Part shown: piece by piece, positions 1 to 6,441 of the stretch | Position numbering within the stretch: the first letter of the stretch is position 1 | Layout: each line of letters begins with the position of its first letter | From: an uncultured Clostridia bacterium | Lineage (GTDB): Bacteria > Bacillota > Clostridia > Oscillospirales > CAG-272 | Direction: 5' to 3' | Length of the DNA stretch: 17,312 bases | Assembly: GCA_947624945.1 (NCBI GenBank) | Contig: CANQMJ010000042.1 | Span: 1-17,312, forward strand | Program-made: the position numbers and the translations under genes | The notes under the pieces: generated by a model | Databases searched by the model: none | What the model was told of the DNA's origin: nothing | What the model saw: only the letters and a program-made list of their open reading frames with translations

Positions 1-1
1 A

Positions 2-388
2 CTCGTCGGTATTGAGGCGGTAGGCATAAACGGCGTGCCGATAAGCACGTTCTTCTGCTACTTCACGGCGGCGGCGTGCAACATCTATTTCCTTGTAAAG
101 CACGTCGGGATAAAGCTCGATTTCAGTCACATGCTCGTGCGTCCGCTCATAGCGGGTATCGCGTGCGCGCTGTCCGCGTACGGAGTTTATTACGCGCTGT
201 CGATGGCGGCGGTCCACTACATCATCGCGATGTTCGCGGGGATAGCGATAGGCGCAGTTGTATATGTAGTTTTGATATTCGCGCTCGGCGCGATAACAAA
301 GTCGGATATTTTGCTCATCCCGAAAGGGGCGAAGCTGCTCGCGGTCGTCGACCGCATCCGCGGAAAGAGAAAAGGAGAGGCAGGATAA
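2..388 (+). CDS. SpoVB/MurJ-family flippase, 3' end (partial)
   Basis: Only the last 128 codons are present; the frame is open from base 2. The translated tail has about three hydrophobic segments (roughly residues 15-35, 50-70 and 75-97) and a short basic cytoplasmic end rich in K and R. This is how polysaccharide/lipid flippases of the MOP superfamily (SpoVB, YabM, MurJ) finish. These proteins move lipid-linked oligosaccharides across the cytoplasmic membrane during wall or spore cortex synthesis. The call rests largely on position: in Bacillus and clostridia the yabM-type flippase lies directly upstream of mazG (yabN), as here, with TAA abutting the next ATG. Another MOP-family member is possible, since the diagnostic N-terminal part lies outside the window. 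Confidence 0.6.
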   Translation, partial: LVGIEAVGINGVPISTFFCYFTAAACNIYFLVKHVGIKLDFSHMLVRPLIAGIACALSAYGVYYALSMAAVHYIIAMFAGIAIGAVVYVVLIFALGAITKSDILLIPKGAKLLAVVDRIRGKRKGEAG

Positions 389-1198
389 ATGAACGAAAAG
401 GCAAAGGCGCTGTGCGGGCGCGACAGGTACACGTTTGACGATCTGTGCGAGATAATAAAGATACTGCGCGGCGAGGGCGGCTGCCCGTGGGATCGCGAAC
501 AGACGCACGAATCGATAAGAAACAGTCTCATCGAGGAGACGTATGAGGCTGTCGAGAGCATCGACAACGGCGATATGACGCTTCTGTGCGAGGAGCTCGG
601 CGACGTTATGCTGCAAGTCGTATTCCACTCGGAGATAGAGCGCGAGAATGGCACGTTCGATGTCGGCGACGTCATAACGGGCGAATGTAAAAAGATGATT
701 ACGCGTCACCCGCACATATTCGGCGAGGCGAAAGTACAGACGAGCGCGGACGTGCTCGACGCGTGGGACAAGATAAAGTCTGAGGAAAAGAAACGCCGCA
801 CGACGACGGAAAAGCTGCGCTCTGTGTCGTCGTCGCTGCCGGCACTGATGAAGGCGGACAAGCTCGGCGAGATATCGAAGAAGGTGGGGTTCGACTTCGC
901 ATCGGCGGACGAGGCGTTTTCAAAGATATCGGAGGAGACGGCGGAGGTCGGGGAGCTGATGGACGGCGGCGACTCGGACAGGCTCGAGGAGGAGATAGGC
1001 GATCTTTTGCTCGCGGTCGTGAACACGGCGCGGCTGTGCGGCATCGATTCGGAGCATGCGCTCGCACGCGCATGCGATAAATACTGCGACAGATTCGAGC
1101 GAGTCGAGCGCGCGGTGACGGAGTCGGGAAAGAGCATGACGGAGCTCGACATGACGGAACTCGACGCGATCTGGAACAAAGTGAAGCACAAGGAGTGA
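389..1198 (+). CDS. mazG: Nucleoside triphosphate pyrophosphohydrolase MazG
   Basis: 269 residues with two tandem MazG modules. The first carries the EExxE motif (E49, E50, E53) followed by EELGD (E68, E69, D72) and QVVFH; HPHIFG is at 107-112. The second repeats the pattern with EETAE near 182-186 and EEEIGD near 200-205. These acidic clusters bind Mg2+ in all-alpha NTP pyrophosphatases. MazG hydrolyses (d)NTPs to NMP and pyrophosphate and helps clear abnormal nucleotides in the cytosol. The start ATG directly follows the upstream TAA and is preceded by AAGGAGAGG, so it is cotranscribed with the flippase gene. It lacks the N-terminal tetrapyrrole-methylase domain fused to MazG in B. subtilis YabN; standalone MazG is common. 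Confident. Confidence 0.93.
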   Translation: MNEKAKALCGRDRYTFDDLCEIIKILRGEGGCPWDREQTHESIRNSLIEETYEAVESIDNGDMTLLCEELGDVMLQVVFHSEIERENGTFDVGDVITGECKKMITRHPHIFGEAKVQTSADVLDAWDKIKSEEKKRRTTTEKLRSVSSSLPALMKADKLGEISKKVGFDFASADEAFSKISEETAEVGELMDGGDSDRLEEEIGDLLLAVVNTARLCGIDSEHALARACDKYCDRFERVERAVTESGKSMTELDMTELDAIWNKVKHKE

Positions 1199-1300
1199 CA
1201 TATTTCGTCACGAGTCGCTTTTTCGTGCAGTGAGTGGAGGCATGTGCCCTGAAAACTTATAAATTCCCGAGTTTTTTGGTGAGAAACTTTTGATTTTCTA

Positions 1301-1329
1301 TTGCAAAGACTGTATCTTTATGCTATAAT
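1301..1329 (+). promoter_or_regulatory. Sigma-A type promoter of the HU gene
   Basis: TTGCAA at 1301-1306 and a perfect TATAAT at 1324-1329 are separated by 17 bp in AT-rich DNA. The predicted start of transcription near 1336 leaves a leader of about 55 nt before the HU ATG. This separates hup from the mazG transcript. No convincing terminator was found after mazG in the 100 bp upstream. Confidence 0.75.
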
Positions 1330-1391
1330 TGTTTAAAATTAAAAGTCGGAAGAGATAACCTTCCTATAAGGATTTTGAAAGGACAGGAAAT

Positions 1392-1667
1392 ATGAACAAG
1401 AATCAGCTTGTAAACGAGATCGCGGTCAAGGCGAATATCAGAAAGAAGGACGCCGAGGCGGCTGTCTCCGCAGTTTTCGACACTATCAGCGAAGCGCTCG
1501 CAAAGGACGATAAGGTACAGATCGTCGGCTTCGGTACATTCAAGGTAAAGCACAAGGAAGCTCACGAGGGCAGAAACCCTGCGACCGGCGAACGCATCAC
1601 GATAGCGGCGTCCAACGCTCCTGTTTTCACGCCCGGCAAGGCGCTCAAGGATCAGGTCAACGGTTGA
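1392..1667 (+). CDS. hup: DNA-binding protein HU
   Basis: 91 residues, the standard HU length. It starts MNKNQLVNEIA, has the helical dimerisation half (residues 1-45), the VGFGTF turn near 46-51, and the flexible beta arm with GRNPATGE at 61-68; P63 is the residue that intercalates into DNA. HU is the abundant dimeric nucleoid protein that bends DNA nonspecifically. The start is supported by AAAGGA at 1378-1383, 8 nt ahead. The own promoter at 1301-1329 fits high expression. Its codons (AAG, GCT, AAC, GTC) look less extreme in GC than the neighbours, as expected for a highly expressed gene. HU next to rqcP/yabO is a common clostridial arrangement. Confidence 0.96.
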   Translation: MNKNQLVNEIAVKANIRKKDAEAAVSAVFDTISEALAKDDKVQIVGFGTFKVKHKEAHEGRNPATGERITIAASNAPVFTPGKALKDQVNG

Positions 1668-1696
1668 GCTTAATAAGACAATTTAATTTGCGCGAA

Positions 1697-1737
1697 GGCG
1701 GTATCCCGTATCGGGATGCCGCCCTCGATGCGTTTTT
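1697..1737 (+). terminator. Probable intrinsic terminator of hup
   Basis: A 12-bp stem (1697-1708 with 1712-1723, one G-U pair) has a 3-nt loop, TAT. It begins 29 nt after the HU stop. A run of five T (1733-1737) follows, but 9 nt beyond the stem, so termination efficiency may be modest. Confidence 0.55.
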
Positions 1738-1748
1738 AGGGGAAATGA

Positions 1749-1792
1749 CCATAATCCGACATAAAAAAGACGGTTTTGACATCGGATTATGG
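1749..1792. repeat. Perfect 11-bp inverted repeat between hup and rqcP
   Basis: CCATAATCCGA at 1749-1759 is exactly repeated in inverse at 1782-1792, with a 22-nt AT-rich spacer. It sits after the hup terminator and 38 bp before rqcP. It could fold in RNA as a stem with a large loop, or serve as two half-sites for a DNA-binding protein. TTGACA lies at 1776-1781 inside the spacer, but no -10 at normal distance follows it. Confidence 0.5.
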
Positions 1793-1830
1793 CACCTTTT
1801 CCCGCACTATATCACATCACAGGGAAAAAT

Positions 1831-2073
1831 ATGCGGCTTGATAAATTTCTGAAGGTATCGAGGATAATAAAACGGCGCACTGTCGCGAACAACGCGTGCG
1901 ACGCCGAGCATGTCGAGGTGAACGGACGGCGCGCTAAGGCGTCGTACGACGTGAAGGTCGGAGATGTGCTCGAAATAACATTCGGTCAGAAGACGCTGAA
2001 AGTGCGCGTACGCGAGGTACGCGACAACGTCGGCAAAGCCGACGCCGATTCGATGTACGAGGTCATCGAATAG
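1831..2073 (+). CDS. rqcP: RqcP (YabO/Hsp15-type S4 RNA-binding protein)
   Basis: 80 residues, the whole protein being one S4 domain. The opening MRLDKFLKVSRIIKRRTVAN, with basic residues R2, K5 and R11 to R16, is close to what I recall of B. subtilis YabO/RqcP. RqcP binds the stalled 60S-like (50S) ribosomal subunit with RqcH and supports C-terminal alanine tailing of stalled nascent chains in ribosome-associated quality control. The ATG at 1831 is chosen because the S4 fold begins there; the upstream in-frame extension to 1789 has no family similarity. The ribosome site is weak (AGGGA at 1821-1825). The promoter is not obvious. Position between hup and yabP matches other clostridia. Confidence 0.88.
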   Translation: MRLDKFLKVSRIIKRRTVANNACDAEHVEVNGRRAKASYDVKVGDVLEITFGQKTLKVRVREVRDNVGKADADSMYEVIE

Positions 2074-2080
2074 TATAGAG

Positions 2081-2109
2081 TAATAGACGCATGCGCGTCC
2101 GCATATATT
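2081..2109 (+). promoter_or_regulatory. Candidate sporulation sigma-E promoter for yabP-yabQ
   Basis: TAATAGA at 2081-2087 and CATATATT at 2102-2109, spaced 14 bp, resemble the B. subtilis sigma-E elements (KMATATT, 14-15 bp, CATACANT): five of seven and seven of eight positions agree. It lies 40 bp upstream of yabP. In B. subtilis yabP and yabQ are transcribed by sigma-E in the mother cell, which is why this match is worth recording. Chance similarity cannot be excluded. Confidence 0.4.
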
Positions 2110-2148
2110 GAATCAGGCGACACGGAAAACGAAGGGAGCTTGATCATT

Positions 2149-2433
2149 ATGGACGGCGAAAAGAGCAAGAGGACGCACGCGATAAGTCTGTGCGAGCGCG
2201 GCGCGCTCGTTCTGACGGGTATACAGTCGATAGACGGCTTCGACGAGGAAAACATAATAATGCGGACGTCGGACGACGACGGTCTGTCTGTACAGGGAAA
2301 GGCGCTGCACGTCGACAAGTTCGACGCCGAGACCGGCGACATGACGGTCAGCGGGAGCGTCGACGCGATCGTGTACTACGACGTGAAGAAGCGGCGCGAC
2401 CGCAAAAGAAACGGTCGGTTCGGTCAGGGATAA
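2149..2433 (+). CDS. yabP: Sporulation protein YabP
   Basis: 94 residues, the usual YabP size, and an all-beta pattern matching the YabP/YqfC family: ISLCERGALVLTGIQSIDGF, then ENIIMRTSDDDGLSVQGKALHV and a strand ending DAIVYYDVK. YabP is a mother-cell sporulation protein needed for normal spore envelope (cortex/coat) formation. ATG 2149 is preferred over the in-frame TTG at 2140, because AAGGGAG at 2132-2138 lies only 1 nt from the TTG but 10 nt from the ATG. yabQ follows with an 11-nt gap. The tail is strongly basic (KKRRDRKRNGR). Position between rqcP and yabQ is as in Bacillus. Confidence 0.85.
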   Translation: MDGEKSKRTHAISLCERGALVLTGIQSIDGFDEENIIMRTSDDDGLSVQGKALHVDKFDAETGDMTVSGSVDAIVYYDVKKRRDRKRNGRFGQG

Positions 2434-2444
2434 GCCGGCGTGTC

Positions 2445-3101
2445 ATGCAGGTTGAAATAAGCGAGCACATAACGCTGCTCATACTGTCGATAGTGGCGGG
2501 AGCCGTCGCAGGCGCCGCGTACGACGCGGTACGGCTTCTGCGCACGTTCTTCGGACTCGGCATCGACTACCGCGCATCGTGCGCGCTGTCGAATGTGTCG
2601 CTGCCTATAATAGGTGCGCCGAAGGAACGTGTGCGCGGACGCGGTAAAATAGCCGCTGCCGACGCGGCGGTGTTCGTATTCGACATCGCGTACATGCTGA
2701 TTTTGACGCTTGCGGCCGTGATATTCCTTTACCGCACGTCGAACGGCACGCCGAGGCTGTTTTCTCTCGTCGGCATGGCGGCGGGATTTTACGCGTACAT
2801 GGCGACTGTCGGAAAACTGACGGCGGCGGTGTCGTCGTACATACTGTTCGCGGTCGAGGTCGCGGTAAGATACGCGGTGTGGCTCACGGTCACGCCGATA
2901 AAAGCGGCGGCGCGCGGTCTTTACAGAGTCGCGGCGCTGATATACAAAAAGACGATAAAACGGTTCACGGAAAAAATAAGACGCCGCAGATCGGAAAAGC
3001 GGACGCGGCGGTACATGGACGTGGAGCTTCCGAAAATGATATCCGGTATGGCTGCGGCGATATCGGACGACAAAGCGGTCGGGGAGAAAGAAAATGCTTG
3101 A
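2445..3101 (+). CDS. yabQ: Spore cortex biosynthesis protein YabQ
   Basis: 218 residues. It starts with a hydrophobic helix (about 9-28) carrying the family-type GAAYDAVRLLR sequence just after the first membrane span. Three further spans lie at about 76-96, 105-122 and 127-148, then a long basic tail (RRRRSEKRTRRY). YabQ is a mother-cell membrane protein required for spore cortex peptidoglycan. The same frame is open far upstream inside yabP, but the homologous region begins at ATG 2445. The only Shine-Dalgarno-like sequence (CAGGGA, 2425-2430) is 14 nt away, so translation may be coupled to yabP. The 3' end overlaps divIC by 8 nt. The region between spans 1 and 2 carries an unusual basic loop (PKERVRGRGK). 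Confidence 0.83.
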   Translation: MQVEISEHITLLILSIVAGAVAGAAYDAVRLLRTFFGLGIDYRASCALSNVSLPIIGAPKERVRGRGKIAAADAAVFVFDIAYMLILTLAAVIFLYRTSNGTPRLFSLVGMAAGFYAYMATVGKLTAAVSSYILFAVEVAVRYAVWLTVTPIKAAARGLYRVAALIYKKTIKRFTEKIRRRRSEKRTRRYMDVELPKMISGMAAAISDDKAVGEKENA

Positions 3102-3387
3102 AACGATCACGGATAATATATTCTTCAAATTGGCGCTTGTGGTGGTGTCTGTTTTCTGCATCATAACGCTTTTATCGTCGAACGCCGAAAGCGAGGAGCT
3201 GAGAAACGAGCGCGACGAGCTTGAACGTCAGATCGCGGAATACAACGAGCTTATACTGTCCGTCGAAAACGATCTTTCGGCTCCGATCGACGAGGACTAC
3301 ATAATCAAGATGGCGCGCGAGAAATTCAACATGCGTCTGCCCGAGGAAGTCGTATTCGTGACGAATATAACAAACGACGACGAATAA
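3094..3387 (+). CDS. divIC: Septum formation initiator DivIC/FtsB
   Basis: 97 residues with the standard layout of this family. There is a short cytoplasmic N-terminus, one membrane span at about 11-28, a coiled coil rich in E, R and L at about 30-62, then the conserved YIIKMAREKFNMRLPEEVVF segment. DivIC/FtsB forms a complex with FtsL and DivIB/FtsQ in the divisome and links septal ring assembly to peptidoglycan synthesis. The start overlaps the end of yabQ by 8 nt, so it is translated from the same message. A strong terminator follows 6 nt after the stop. In B. subtilis an S1-domain gene (yabR) and spoIIE come next; here the cluster ends. Confidence 0.92.
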   Translation: MLETITDNIFFKLALVVVSVFCIITLLSSNAESEELRNERDELERQIAEYNELILSVENDLSAPIDEDYIIKMAREKFNMRLPEEVVFVTNITNDDE

Positions 3388-3392
3388 ACGCG

Positions 3393-3436
3393 GCGGGGGA
3401 AGCTCTTTTACGGGCTTCCCCCGCGAATGTTTTTTT
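3393..3436 (+). terminator. Intrinsic terminator closing the divIC operon
   Basis: A perfect 11-bp stem GCGGGGGAAGC (3393-3403) pairs with 3414-3424 across a 10-nt loop and is followed by seven T at 3430-3436. The GGGGGAAGC arm recurs in other hairpins of the window (9281-9318 and 11686-11714). Confidence 0.88.
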
Positions 3437-3515
3437 ATTTTGCAAAAAAAAAATCGGAAATCGACCAAACAAAACGCAAAACTCCGACACTTTATTGATG
3501 AAAGGCGGTGAAAAA

Positions 3516-5078
3516 GTGGAGCATAACATCATCGAAGATTACGTTGAAAAAGTCTACGGCTACGCGACGAGACGCACATACTCGCGCGACGAGGCGGACG
3601 AGCTTGCGCAGGAGATACTGTTCACGGCTGTGCGCGAGCTGCCGAGGCTGCGGGACTGCGACAGATTCGAGCCGTGGCTGTGGGGACTTGCCGACAACGT
3701 GACAAAGCGTTTCCGGCGCGACATGGGAAAACGGCGCGCGACGTATTCCTATGACGTTCTCGGCGACGCGGCTGCGGAGGACGAATACTTCGGCGGCGAG
3801 TCGGGCGAGAACGAGCGTCTTTACGATCTTTTGCGCACGAAGGTGGCGATGCTTTCGTCCGCGTACCGCGACATAGTCGTGCTCCACTATTACGACGGCC
3901 TTTCGACAAAAATTATCTCCGAGCGCCTCGGCATACCCGAGGGGACAGTCAGGTGGCGGCTTTCCGAGGCGAGGAGAAAACTGAAAAAGGAGCTTTTTGT
4001 TATGGAAGACACGGCACTTTATCCGAGAAAGATGTGGATCGAAATTTTCGGCGACGGAGAATACGACGGAACGCGGATCCCGTTTCCCGACGTGTACATC
4101 GAAGATGCGCTGTCGCAGAACATACTTTATAACTGCTACGAGCGTGCGAGAGGTATCGAGGAGCTTGCAAAGATATGCGGCGTGCCGGCGTACTACGTCG
4201 AGGATCGCGTCGAGAATCTCGTGAACCGCCGCGCGGTCATCGAGTCGCCGAAGGGGAAGTACCGCACAGATTTCATGATTTTATCGGACAAGCACGAGGT
4301 ATACTGCCGGGAGCACGCCGAGGACGCGCTCGAGCCCGTTATGGACAGGCTGATTGAAGCGCTCGACGGGATAGCGAACGAGGCGGCGGGGATCGACTTT
4401 TACAGGGCGGAAAAAAGTGAGAGCGACCTATATTACCTGTACGGTATATTGGCGTTCGAGTACATGTCGCGGTGCTTATGCAGGCCGCCGTATCCGCCGA
4501 TCCCCGAAAATTATGACGGATTCCGATGGCGTTATTTAGCCGGAGAAAAGCGAGTAGATTCGAGCGTCATCATATCGACGTCGAGATGCAATAATACCTG
4601 CAGCCGCGGAAATTGCACCCACACTGTTTACGCTAATTTCGGCGGCGTCGCGTACAGACCGATGATGTACTACACATATATCAACGCCTGTGAGGACATT
4701 CTCGTGCGCGGCAAGACGGACGACGACTACCACGCGGCGTGTGCCATAAGCGACGGCTATATCGAAAAGCGCGCAGACGGCAGTCTGTTTGTGACCGTGC
4801 CGTATTTCAGCGCGGAGCGAATGTCGGCATTTGAAGCGGCGGCACAGCGGTATTTGGCGCCGCTGTCGTCGGATTATTCAACTGCTGTAAACGGATTTAT
4901 CGCGGGCTACAAGAGTCTGTTCCCCGAGCACCTGTCGGACGACGTAACCCGCATAACAAGCGATATGTTTGTGGGAATGTACAAAACGGTCGTCGAACAT
5001 GCGCAGCGCACAGGCAGGATAACGCCGCCGTCGGATGGGTTCGTCTGCGACGTTATGGTCGAGCGCAAAAAGCGATAA
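3516..5078 (+). CDS. ECF-type sigma factor with winged-helix and Cys-containing C-terminal extension
   Basis: 520 residues from GTG 3516; an ordinary ECF sigma is about 180. Residues about 4-70 form sigma region 2 (IEDYVEKVYGYATRR, DELAQEILFTAVREL, FEPWLWGLADNVTKRFRR). Residues about 112-160 form region 4, with the helix-turn-helix at 130-155 (ISERLGIPEGTVRWRLSEAR). After an FGDGEYDG linker, residues about 203-245 look like a winged helix (GIEELAKICGVPAYYVEDRV). The remaining 270 residues are unrecognised; they contain CLC at 320-322 and C358, C362, C367, H369. The GTG start is set by AAAGGCGGTG at 3501-3510; the earlier TTG/ATG lack such a site. No anti-sigma gene adjoins it, so the extension may supply control in cis. 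The sigma call is firm; the extension's role is unknown. Confidence 0.82.
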   Translation: MEHNIIEDYVEKVYGYATRRTYSRDEADELAQEILFTAVRELPRLRDCDRFEPWLWGLADNVTKRFRRDMGKRRATYSYDVLGDAAAEDEYFGGESGENERLYDLLRTKVAMLSSAYRDIVVLHYYDGLSTKIISERLGIPEGTVRWRLSEARRKLKKELFVMEDTALYPRKMWIEIFGDGEYDGTRIPFPDVYIEDALSQNILYNCYERARGIEELAKICGVPAYYVEDRVENLVNRRAVIESPKGKYRTDFMILSDKHEVYCREHAEDALEPVMDRLIEALDGIANEAAGIDFYRAEKSESDLYYLYGILAFEYMSRCLCRPPYPPIPENYDGFRWRYLAGEKRVDSSVIISTSRCNNTCSRGNCTHTVYANFGGVAYRPMMYYTYINACEDILVRGKTDDDYHAACAISDGYIEKRADGSLFVTVPYFSAERMSAFEAAAQRYLAPLSSDYSTAVNGFIAGYKSLFPEHLSDDVTRITSDMFVGMYKTVVEHAQRTGRITPPSDGFVCDVMVERKKR

Positions 5079-5083
5079 AGTAA

Positions 5084-5132
5084 AGTAAACGCAGCGCGAA
5101 AATGCGCCCCGTATGGGGCGCATTTTCCGCGT
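5084..5132. repeat. 49-bp palindromic repeat, copy 1 (terminator-like)
   Basis: This segment is identical over 49 bp to 6393-6441. It begins 5 nt after the sigma gene stop. Core hairpin: a 12-bp perfect stem (5099-5110 with 5115-5126), GTAT loop, extended by four outer pairs around one bulge. The GC core is flanked by AAAA on the left and TTTT on the right, so it could end transcription from either side. Confidence 0.85.
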
Positions 5133-5176
5133 TAGGGCGCTTTTCGCAGGAGAGTTGAAAATTATCAAAATCCGTC

Positions 5177-5205
5177 TTGACATCGTCTTTGTTTTGTGGT
5201 ATAGT
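5177..5205 (+). promoter_or_regulatory. Near-consensus sigma-A promoter before the small ORF
   Basis: A perfect TTGACA at 5177-5182 and TATAGT at 5200-5205 are separated by 17 bp; a second TATAGT overlaps at 5205-5210. Transcription would begin around 5212, right at the AAAGGAG ribosome site of the 38-codon ORF. It is the best -35/-10 pair in the window. Confidence 0.8.
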
Positions 5206-5224
5206 ATAGTCGAAAGGAGAAAAG

Positions 5225-5341
5225 ATGGATAGGATCCACGAACATAACGGTGAAGTTCCGAAAAGCGGCGTGAACGAAAACGCGCGCAGATGCTTTTGCG
5301 GGATTTTTTTGTTGTCTTTTGCGGTCCTGTCCTTTCCGTAG
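5225..5341 (+). CDS. Small ORF, 38 codons, hydrophobic C-terminus (leader or small membrane peptide)
   Basis: A 38-codon ORF begins at ATG 5225, 5 nt after AAAGGAG (5213-5219), and sits directly behind the strong promoter at 5177-5205. The peptide has a polar N-terminal half (MDRIHEHNGEVPK) and a C-terminal half that is basic, then hydrophobic: RRCFCGIFLLSFAVLSFP, ending in TAG at 5339-5341. It could be a membrane-inserted microprotein or a regulatory leader for the GNAT gene, which starts 92 nt downstream with its own ribosome site. Seven T (5304-5310) within the ORF follow a weak CGCA/TGCG pairing, too weak to call an attenuator. I recognise no family. The expression signals are good; the function is unknown. 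Confidence 0.5.
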   Translation: MDRIHEHNGEVPKSGVNENARRCFCGIFLLSFAVLSFP

Positions 5342-5433
5342 GCGATATGGGCGTTTTCCGTCACAAGCGGGAAATGGAAGATTATACAAGTGCAATAAAC
5401 AAAAACTACAAACAAAAACGGAGGTTTTATATA

Positions 5434-6375
5434 GTGAGTGAAAAAATAAAATGCACGGTCCATATCGCAACACATGAACAGCTTGATTGGCTATGCGAAA
5501 ATAAATGGAATAAAAGCGAAGCGCTTCCCAAAAATCTGCCGCAGCGCATATGCTATGTCGCGGAGGGTGAGGACGGCGAGCTGCTCGCCGATCTTCTGAT
5601 ATGCGAGCATAACGCTGTGGGCTCGCTCGGCGGCAAGGACTGGCGGATAGTCTCGATCCTTGTCTTTGATCCCGCGAACAGGAGGCGCGGTATCGGCACA
5701 GCGCTTTTCTCCAAGGTCCTCGACGATGCGAATGCACAGGGAGTGCGCCATCTGTCGGGAATGGTGTCAAAGACGTCGGCGACGCGTTTCTGGCATAAGA
5801 TGGGATTCTCTTTTTTACCGTGGGGGCGTCCGATAGAAAGTCCCGACTCGCCTGATACGGACGGAAACGTTCAGCACATTATGGTGCGGAGGACGGACGG
5901 AAAATCGGGACTGCGTTTTTCCGACGAAAAAGAACGGTGCGACGGTCTTTTGATAAGAAGGATCGAGCCGCAGGAGTGCGGCAGGATCACATCTGAGCTG
6001 TTTGAAAAGACAAAGAGCGCATATTGGAAAGAAAAGGAGTTCGTCGGACTCATCGCCGAACGCGATGGCAAAACTGTCGGCTATGTCCTCGCCGAGGCGG
6101 TCGAGATGGGCGCGCCGCTTGTCGGCGTCGAGTGGGGTATCCCCGCAGGAGGACTGTATTTTGAGGAAGATATCGTCGCGGATATGCTGCTGGAGTGCTT
6201 GGCGGAGGAAGCGGGCGAAAAAGGCGTGATGCAGCTTGCGGCGATAGTCCGTCCGCGCGAGAACGCGCCTTTATGGGAGAGACGCGGATTTATGCTGTTC
6301 GATTATGCGTACCTGAGCGAGCAAAACGAGTTCATGACGGCTCTTTGTCCGATATCGACGCCGACTGTAAAATAA
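5434..6375 (+). CDS. Tandem GNAT-family N-acetyltransferase
   Basis: 313 residues from GTG 5434, chosen because ACGGAGGT (5418-5425) lies 8 nt ahead; the frame is open upstream (an in-frame ATG at 5347), but without a ribosome site. The N-terminal domain (about 1-140) has the GNAT motif A core RRRGIGTALF at 83-92, preceded by the strand VSILVFDP, and the later ATRFWHKMGF element typical of motif B. The C-terminal domain (about 155-300) repeats the fold more weakly, with RDGKTVGYVLAEAV, then RENAPLWERRGFMLF, but lacks a clear acetyl-CoA P-loop. GNAT enzymes transfer acetyl from acetyl-CoA to amines; the substrate cannot be inferred. Likely transcribed from the promoter at 5177 and ended by the palindrome at 6393. 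Confidence 0.82.
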   Translation: MSEKIKCTVHIATHEQLDWLCENKWNKSEALPKNLPQRICYVAEGEDGELLADLLICEHNAVGSLGGKDWRIVSILVFDPANRRRGIGTALFSKVLDDANAQGVRHLSGMVSKTSATRFWHKMGFSFLPWGRPIESPDSPDTDGNVQHIMVRRTDGKSGLRFSDEKERCDGLLIRRIEPQECGRITSELFEKTKSAYWKEKEFVGLIAERDGKTVGYVLAEAVEMGAPLVGVEWGIPAGGLYFEEDIVADMLLECLAEEAGEKGVMQLAAIVRPRENAPLWERRGFMLFDYAYLSEQNEFMTALCPISTPTVK

Positions 6376-6392
6376 ACAGCCGAAAAAGTAAT

Positions 6393-6441
6393 AGTAAACG
6401 CAGCGCGAAAATGCGCCCCGTATGGGGCGCATTTTCCGCGT
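6393..6441. repeat. 49-bp palindromic repeat, copy 2 (bidirectional terminator position)
   Basis: Identical to 5084-5132 over 49 bp. The hairpin (6408-6419 with 6424-6435, GTAT loop, outer pairs from 6404 to 6440) lies between the stop of the + strand GNAT gene (6375) and the stop of the - strand gene ending at 6441. That is where a shared terminator for convergent genes would be expected. Confidence 0.87.

Noticed and set aside
1776..1813. TTGACA at 1776 with TATATC at 1808 as an rqcP promoter
   Set aside because: The spacing is 26 bp, far outside the 16-18 bp range, and no better -10 lies at the right distance.
1664..1852. 62-codon + strand frame starting at TTG 1664
   Set aside because: It overlaps the hup stop, spans the hup terminator hairpin and the inverted repeat, and its translation resembles nothing known.
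5281..5310. Attenuator inside the small ORF (CGCA/TGCG stem before seven T)
   Set aside because: The stem is only 4 bp with a long loop, too weak to support the call.
5290..5433. N-terminal extension of the GNAT protein to 5290 or 5347
   Set aside because: There is no ribosome site for those starts, while GTG 5434 has ACGGAGGT at ideal spacing and the domain begins there.
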